Program-made: the position numbers and the translations under genes
The notes under the pieces: generated by a model
The model's input: the letters and a program-made list of their open reading frames with translations, nothing else
Told to the model about the DNA's origin: nothing
Database searches by the model: none
In this document: positions 59,642 through 64,000 of the stretch, piece after piece
How positions within the stretch are numbered: position 1 is the first letter of the stretch
How the letters are laid out: every line of letters starts with the position of its first letter
Assembly (NCBI GenBank): GCA_030150265.1
Contig: JASLGG010000046.1
Coordinates: forward strand, 60,095-124,094
DNA from: Protaetiibacter sp.
GTDB taxonomy: Bacteria > Actinomycetota > Actinomycetes > Actinomycetales > Microbacteriaceae
Direction of reading: 5' to 3'
Length of the DNA stretch: 64,000 bases

Positions 59642-59649
59642 GCGATGAA

Positions 59650-60282
59650 TTATTCGCCCGAGGCGAGCCCGCTGTCAACGGTCCCGTAGTCCACGAGATG
59701 CCACTGCACGACCGGCCCCACCCGCCGCACGATCTCATCGACGGAGGCCGAGGCGAGCGGCTCGGCCCGCAGGCCCGCACGCACGACCATGAGACCCACG
59801 ACCTGCGAGGCGGCGAGCGTCGCCCGGAGCTCGGCATCGGGCGCGTCGAGCGCGGCGGCGATGCGCCCGAGCACCTCCCGCACGAGGAACTGCCGCAGCA
59901 TCCGCGCCGCGAAGTCGTGGCCGAGCGCGGTGCGCACGAGCTGGCGGATGCGGTCGCGCGTCGCCGGGGCGTCGATCGCCTCGAGCACCGCCCGCACGAT
60001 CGTGGCGCCGACCTGCTCCCGCGGCCCCGTGAGCGCGAGGCGCACGAGCTCCTGCGGGCGCACGGGCGTCTCGAGCGACTCGGCGAAGAGCGCCGCCTTG
60101 TCGTCGAAGTAGTGGTGCACGAGCGCGGGGTCGACGCCCGCCCGGCGCGCGATGCCGCGCAACGAGGCGCCGTCGTAGCCGTGCGCGAGGAACTCCGTGC
60201 CCGCGGCCGAGAGGATCGCGGCGCGCGCATCCGCCGCATCCTTGCGCCGCCGACCGCGTCGCGGCGCCACCTCCTCGCCCAC
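59650..60282 (-). CDS. TetR family transcriptional regulator
   Basis: A 210-residue repressor: basic N-terminus (RRGRRRKDAADAR), helix-turn-helix GYDGASLRGIARRAGVDPALVHHYFDDKAALF and a TetR C-terminal ligand domain ending VVQWHLVDYG. GTG 60282 is chosen because TATGCT lies 6 nt upstream; the ATG at 60315 would be upstream of the promoter. Probably the repressor of the ABC exporter genes that follow it. Confidence 0.9.
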   Translation of the reverse strand: MGEEVAPRRGRRRKDAADARAAILSAAGTEFLAHGYDGASLRGIARRAGVDPALVHHYFDDKAALFAESLETPVRPQELVRLALTGPREQVGATIVRAVLEAIDAPATRDRIRQLVRTALGHDFAARMLRQFLVREVLGRIAAALDAPDAELRATLAASQVVGLMVVRAGLRAEPLASASVDEIVRRVGPVVQWHLVDYGTVDSGLASGE

Positions 60283-60288
60283 GGTCGC

Positions 60289-60294
60289 AGCATA
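60289..60294 (-). promoter_or_regulatory. -10 box of a leaderless tetR promoter
   Basis: TATGCT on the minus strand, 6 nt before GTG 60282. It is the best match to TATAAT among the leaderless genes here. Confidence 0.55.
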
Positions 60295-60351
60295 GGCCGT
60301 CCCGGCCCGAGGCATCCGGCCACCTCACGGGCGCCGTGAGGCCGCGCGTCC

Positions 60352-60357
60352 TAGGAT
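60352..60357 (+). promoter_or_regulatory. -10 box of a leaderless lemA promoter
   Basis: TAGGAT, 7 nt before the ATG at 60365; an in-frame ATG at 60356 overlaps the box itself and is therefore unlikely. Confidence 0.5.
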
Positions 60358-60364
60358 GCGTGGT

Positions 60365-60937
60365 ATGGACCCCCTTGCGCTCGTCATCATCGGCCTCGTC
60401 GTGCTGGTCGTGCTCATCGTCGTGATCTACCTGTGGTCGACCTACAACGGGCTCGTGAAGCTCAACGTGCGGGTCGACGAGGCGTGGAGCGACATCACGG
60501 TGCAGCTCAAGCGCCGCGCCGACCTCATCCCGAACCTGATCGAGACCGTCAAGGGCTACGCCGCGCACGAGAAGGGCGTCTTCGAGCAGGTCACGGCGGC
60601 GCGCGCCGCGACCGTGAACGCCTCGACCCCGGCCGAGGCGGCGCAGGCCGAGGGGCAGTTCCAGGCCGCGATGAAGTCGATCTTCGCCGTCGCGGAGGCC
60701 TACCCCCAGCTGCAGGCCAACCAGAACTTCCTGCAGCTGCAGGGCGAGCTCGTCGACACCGAGGACAAGATCCAGGCCTCGCGGCGCTTCTACAACGGCG
60801 GCGTGCGCGAGCTCAACACCAAGATCAAGATCTTCCCGAACACGCTCTTCGTGCGCGGTCTCGGCTTCACGGAGCGCGAGTTCTTCGAGGTGGCGGATGC
60901 GGCGGCCATCGCCGAGCCGCCGCGGGTGCAGTTCTGA
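60365..60937 (+). CDS. lemA: LemA family protein
   Basis: A 190-residue protein with one N-terminal helix (LVIIGLVVLVVLIVVIYLW) and a cytoplasmic or extracytoplasmic four-helix domain: YNGLVKLNVRVDEAWSDITVQLKRRADLIPNLIETVKGYAAHE (in segments), FNRRRFYN-like ASRRFYNGGVRELNTKIKIFPNTLFVRGLGF. These are the strict LemA signatures. Function is unclear; in many genomes it stands beside HtpX or TPM proteins and takes part in membrane quality control. HtpX follows after 71 bp with a REP-like element between. Confidence 0.93.
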   Translation: MDPLALVIIGLVVLVVLIVVIYLWSTYNGLVKLNVRVDEAWSDITVQLKRRADLIPNLIETVKGYAAHEKGVFEQVTAARAATVNASTPAEAAQAEGQFQAAMKSIFAVAEAYPQLQANQNFLQLQGELVDTEDKIQASRRFYNGGVRELNTKIKIFPNTLFVRGLGFTEREFFEVADAAAIAEPPRVQF

Positions 60938-60953
60938 TCGCAGCGGTCCGCCC

Positions 60954-60989
60954 GCTGGTCGAGTAGCCGCCTAGCGGCGCATCGAGACC
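60954..60989 (+). repeat. REP-like repeat, copy E
   Basis: GCTGGTCGAGTAGCCGCCTA then GCGGCGCATCGAGACC, the same family as the four copies at 43254-43463. It lies between lemA and htpX and may act as a hairpin within their transcript. Confidence 0.7.
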
Positions 60990-61008
60990 ATCCGCCCCCG
61001 AGGTTCCC

Positions 61009-61899
61009 ATGTACTCCGCGATAGCCCGCAACAAGCTCAACACGGTGCTCATCATCGTGCTGTTCCTCGTGATCATCGGCGCCCTCGGCACGCTCACCGC
61101 GTGGATCACGGGCAACTGGCTCATCGCGGTGCTCACGCTCGTCATCGCCGGGGTCTACGCGCTCATCCAGTACTACGCGGCGACGAGCGAGACCCTCGCG
61201 CTGTCCGGGGCGGTCGAGATCCAGAAGCAGGACAACCCGCGGCTGTACCGCATCGTCGAGAACCTCGCGATCACCGAGGGGCTCCCGATGCCGAAGGTGT
61301 ACGTCATCAACGACCCCGCCCCGAACGCCTTCGCGACCGGCCGCGACCCCGAGCATGCCGTCGTGGCGGCGACCACCGGCATCCTCGAGATCATGGACGA
61401 CGCCGAGCTCGAGGGCGTCATGGCGCACGAGATGGGGCACGTCAAGAACTACGACATCCGCGTCTCGCTCATCGTGTTCGGCCTCGTGGTGGCGATCGGC
61501 CTCATCGCCGACATCGCCCTGCGGATGACGATCTTCGGAGGCCGGGGCCGGTCGAACAACAACGGCGGCCCGGCGATGCTCGTGATGCTCGCGATCGGCA
61601 TCGTCGCGGCGATCCTCGCCCCGCTCATCGGGGCGGTCGTGCAGGCGGCCGTGTCGCGGCAGCGGGAGTACCTCGCGGATGCGACGGGCGCGATGACGAC
61701 GCGGCATCCGGAGGCGCTGGCCCGTGCCCTCGAGAAGCTCCAGGTCTACGGGCGCCCGGTCGCGCGCACCAACTCCTCGATGTCGCACCTGTGGATCGCC
61801 GACCCCAACAAGCCGGGCTTCCTGCAGCGCCTCTTCGCGACCCACCCGCCGCTGCCGGACCGCATCGCCCGTCTCCGCGACAACGCCGCCCGCTTCTGA
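61009..61899 (+). CDS. htpX: M48 family membrane metalloprotease HtpX
   Basis: A 296-residue membrane protease. Two N-terminal helices (TVLIIVLFLVIIGAL, WLIAVLTLVIAGVYALIQYY), zinc motif H140-E141-M-G-H144, two further helices around IVFGLVVAIGLIADIAL and LAIGIVAAILAPLIG, and the third ligand region SRQREYLADATGA. The end FATHPPLPDRIARL is typical. It degrades misfolded membrane proteins. The start ATG at 61009 follows a REP-like repeat; the ribosome site is weak (GAGG). Confidence 0.94.
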   Translation: MYSAIARNKLNTVLIIVLFLVIIGALGTLTAWITGNWLIAVLTLVIAGVYALIQYYAATSETLALSGAVEIQKQDNPRLYRIVENLAITEGLPMPKVYVINDPAPNAFATGRDPEHAVVAATTGILEIMDDAELEGVMAHEMGHVKNYDIRVSLIVFGLVVAIGLIADIALRMTIFGGRGRSNNNGGPAMLVMLAIGIVAAILAPLIGAVVQAAVSRQREYLADATGAMTTRHPEALARALEKLQVYGRPVARTNSSMSHLWIADPNKPGFLQRLFATHPPLPDRIARLRDNAARF

Positions 61900-61911
61900 C
61901 ATCTCGCGGGG

Positions 61912-63117
61912 TCAGAGCGTGGCGACCCCCGCCTCGGCGGCGACGGCGCGGGCGAGGTCCCCGCGGTCCACGACCTCGAGCGCGTCGAGACCCTGCCAGG
62001 CGGCCAGCTCGCGCAGAGCGGGCACGACGCGCTCCGCCACGGCGTCCGGCACGCCCTCCTCGCGCCAGGCCGACTGCACGCGCAGCACCCCGCGCTGGCG
62101 GTCGTTCTTGAGGTCGATGCGGCCCACGAGCGCCTCGTCGACGAGCACCGGAAGCGTGTAGTAGCCGAAGCGCCGCCGGGGGGCCGGGGTGTAGATCTCG
62201 ATCCGGTAGTGGAATCCGAACATCCGCAGCGCCCGGGCCCGCTCCCACACCACGGGGTCGAACGGCGAGAGCAGCGCCGTCGTCTCGACGCGGCGCGGGA
62301 TGCGGGCGTCGCGATGCAGGTAGGCGGGCCGACCCCATCCCGGCACCGTCACCTCGCGCACGACGCCCTCGTCGACGAGACGATGCAGGGCGGGACGGGC
62401 GTCGGCCGTCTTCAGCCGGTAGTAGTCGGCGAGGTCGGAGAGCGTGCCGATGCCGTGCGCGCGCGCCGAGCGCTCCATGAGCCGGTGCACCGCCTCCTCC
62501 CGCGGCAGCTCGCGGCCGTGCAGCTCGGCCGACATCACCTGCTCGGGCAGCGCGTAGGTGCGCTCGAAGTTCGTGCGACCCGCCGACACCACCTCGCCGA
62601 CCCGGAACATCCGCTCGAGGCCCCGCTTGACCTCGTCCCACTCCCACCAGCTGCCGCGCCGCGGCGCCCGGGCGTCGCGCTCGATCTTCGACGCCGGCAG
62701 CGGCCCCTTCTCGGCGAGCTCCGAGCGCAGCCACGCGAGGGTGTCGGCGTGCGCCGCGAGCCACGGATCGTCGACGCGCGCGTAGTAGTCGCGGTAGTCC
62801 TGCATCCGGAAGCGGAACAGGGGCCACTCCTCGAGCGGGATGAGCGCCGCCTCGTGCGCCCAGTACTCCCGGTAGGGCCCGCGCCGCGCGAAGGTGAGCC
62901 GGTCGAGGAGCGCCTTGTCGTAGGCGCCGAGCCGCGCGAACACCGGCAGGTAGTGGCTGCGCTCGAGCACGTTGACCGAGTCGAGCTGCAGCAGGCCGAT
63001 GCGCTCGAGCAGCAGGTTCAGCTGGCGGGTGCCCACCGCATCCGGGCGCGGCCGGCCGAAGCCCTGCGCGGCGAGGGCGATGCGGCGGGCGGCGGCGGGG
63101 GAGACGGAGTCGGCCAC
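61912..63117 (-). CDS. YcaQ/AlkZ-type winged-helix DNA glycosylase
   Basis: A 401-residue protein of the HTH_42/AlkZ family. The catalytic QxD motif is Q44-L-D46 in IGLLQLDSVNVLERSHYLPVF. Tandem winged helices follow (SDLADYYRLKTADARPALHRLVDEGVVREV), and LLSPFDPVVWERARALRMFGFHYRIEIYTP with RRRFGYYTLPVLVDEALVGRIDLK is the conserved C-terminal block (read in pieces). E. coli YcaQ unhooks interstrand crosslinks and removes N7-alkylguanines. GTG start with TAGGGT 7 nt upstream. Confidence 0.92.
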   Translation of the reverse strand: MADSVSPAAARRIALAAQGFGRPRPDAVGTRQLNLLLERIGLLQLDSVNVLERSHYLPVFARLGAYDKALLDRLTFARRGPYREYWAHEAALIPLEEWPLFRFRMQDYRDYYARVDDPWLAAHADTLAWLRSELAEKGPLPASKIERDARAPRRGSWWEWDEVKRGLERMFRVGEVVSAGRTNFERTYALPEQVMSAELHGRELPREEAVHRLMERSARAHGIGTLSDLADYYRLKTADARPALHRLVDEGVVREVTVPGWGRPAYLHRDARIPRRVETTALLSPFDPVVWERARALRMFGFHYRIEIYTPAPRRRFGYYTLPVLVDEALVGRIDLKNDRQRGVLRVQSAWREEGVPDAVAERVVPALRELAAWQGLDALEVVDRGDLARAVAAEAGVATL

Positions 63118-63124
63118 GGATGCG

Positions 63125-63130
63125 ACCCTA
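63125..63130 (-). promoter_or_regulatory. -10 box of a leaderless glycosylase promoter
   Basis: TAGGGT on the minus strand, 7 nt before GTG 63117. Confidence 0.5.
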
Positions 63131-63156
63131 GCGCCCGCCTCCGACCCCCACCTCGG

Positions 63157-63224
63157 CGAGCGCTACCCGATCTGGCGAGCGCGGTCGGTGTGGGAGCAGC
63201 GCTCGCCAGATCGGGTAGCGCTCG
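63157..63224. repeat. Long perfect palindrome (25-bp arms)
   Basis: Arms 63157-63181 and 63200-63224 are exact inverted repeats around an 18-nt spacer; each contains AGCGCTACCCGATCTGGCGA or its complement. It lies 11 bp past the stop of the ABC gene and upstream of the glycosylase promoter. It can end transcription structurally, but there is no T-run and the arms are far longer than a usual terminator, suggesting a third dispersed element. Confidence 0.75.
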
Positions 63225-63235
63225 GGAGGGAGGGC

Positions 63236-64000
63236 TCAGTCCCGCGTGCGGATCGAGACCGGCTCGGCCACCACGTCGATCCGCACCCGGTCGTCGTACT
63301 CGACGCGCTCGGAGGCCGGATGCTGCACCCGCACCATCGTGCCGTCGGCCGTGCGCACGAGCGTGCGGCGGAAGCTGCCGAGGAAGGTGCTCTCCTGCAC
63401 GGTCGCCTCGACGCCGCCCTCCGTCACCAGGCGCACGTTCTCGGGGCGCACGAACACCTCGACCTCGCCCGAGGCCGATCCGCCGACGAGCGGCAGCGCA
63501 CGCCCCCACACCCGCACCGCCCTGCCCTCGCCCGTGCCGGGCACGAGGCTGGAGAGCCCGACGAACGCGGCCACCGCGGGCGTCGCCGGATGCAGGTACA
63601 GCTCCTCCGGGGTGCCGATCTGCTCGATGCGTCCCGCGTTCATGACCGCGATCCGATCGGAGACGGCGAGCGCCTCCTCCTGGTCGTGGGTGACGAACAC
63701 GGTCGTGATGCCGAGGCGCAGCTGGATGCGGCGGATCTCGTCGCGCAGCTGCACGCGCACCTTCGCGTCGAGGGCCGACAGCGGCTCGTCGAGGAGCAGC
63801 ACGCGGGGACGCGTGACGAGGGCGCGGGCCAGGGCGACGCGCTGCTGCTGGCCGCCCGACATCTGGTGCGCGAACCGCTCGCCCATGTGACCGAGGCCGA
63901 CCAGCTCGAGCGCCTCCTGCACCCGGCGCGTGCTCTCCGCCTTCGAGACCTTGCGCATCTGCAGGCCGAACGCGACGTTCTGCGCGACCGTCATGTGCGG
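63236..64000 (-). CDS. ABC transporter ATP-binding protein with TOBE domain, 3' part
   Basis: The last 254 or so residues of a PotA/FbpC/PhnT-type import ATPase; the 5' end with Walker A lies beyond base 64000, and the frame is open to the edge (PHMTVAQNVAFGL). Seen: signature QMSGGQQQRVALARAL, Walker B LLLDEPLSALDAK, H-loop VTHDQEEALA, then the regulatory TOBE region from IEQIGTPEELYLHPAT to the end, with VFVRPENVRLV. It fuels uptake of polyamines, iron or phosphonates. It is not of the MsiK sugar type by its C-terminal part. Confidence 0.9.
   Translation of the reverse strand, partial: PHMTVAQNVAFGLQMRKVSKAESTRRVQEALELVGLGHMGERFAHQMSGGQQQRVALARALVTRPRVLLLDEPLSALDAKVRVQLRDEIRRIQLRLGITTVFVTHDQEEALAVSDRIAVMNAGRIEQIGTPEELYLHPATPAVAAFVGLSSLVPGTGEGRAVRVWGRALPLVGGSASGEVEVFVRPENVRLVTEGGVEATVQESTFLGSFRRTLVRTADGTMVRVQHPASERVEYDDRVRIDVVAEPVSIRTRD

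Overview
The window is GC-rich chromosomal DNA with the style of an actinobacterium of the family Microbacteriaceae. The signs are GC-rich third codon positions, frequent GTG starts, ATGA/GTGA stop-start overlaps, many genes whose -10 box lies 6-7 nt before the start codon (leaderless transcripts), and an LAxTG (sortase E-type) surface protein. The family call is an inference from style and gene content; no 16S rRNA is present.

Left part (1-29501) is accessory metabolism. Cluster 1 (1-12937, all + strand, nearly every junction overlapping) encodes the end of a TIM-barrel sugar isomerase-like enzyme, a beta-lactamase-fold hydrolase, three VOC proteins, an AEC carrier, a carboxymuconolactone decarboxylase-like protein, two cyclase-family hydrolases, an RbsBAC-type importer, a 3-hydroxyisobutyrate dehydrogenase-like enzyme, an MFS carrier and a luciferase-like oxidoreductase. 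Cluster 2 (14976-29501) has its own LacI and AraC regulators and paralogues of the cluster 1 hydrolase, TIM barrel and both VOC types. It adds a Gfo/Idh/MocA dehydrogenase, a CUT1-type sugar importer without its ATPase, and a fused E1 plus E2 of a 2-oxo-acid dehydrogenase-like complex. Together they look like two related routes that import a cyclic or glycosylated compound, oxidise and hydrolyse it, and cleave C-C bonds. I cannot name the substrate. Between the clusters (12947-14892) lies a small island with two toxin-antitoxin-like pairs and less biased composition.

Middle part (29538-47157) is mostly housekeeping: mfd, a hexapeptide protein, a CPBP protease, a DHA2 exporter, a thermonuclease, mazG, an EamA transporter, an ABC-2 exporter, hisS, eno, a DivIC/FtsB-like protein, DUF501, a subtilisin-like protease and a type II NADH dehydrogenase. 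Dispersed palindromic repeats sit in the few longer gaps.

Right part (47161-64000) holds a GtrA / polyprenyl-P glycosyltransferase / GT39-like envelope cassette, a two-component system, a thioester-domain adhesin, an odd tRNA-Leu(UAA) with a short variable loop, a TetR-led operon for a sugar acid or amino-acid-like substrate (MFS, PLP aldolase/deaminase, aldonolactone oxidase), a TetR-controlled ABC-2 exporter, LemA plus HtpX, a YcaQ/AlkZ-type DNA glycosylase, and the 3' part of an ABC ATPase that runs off the window.
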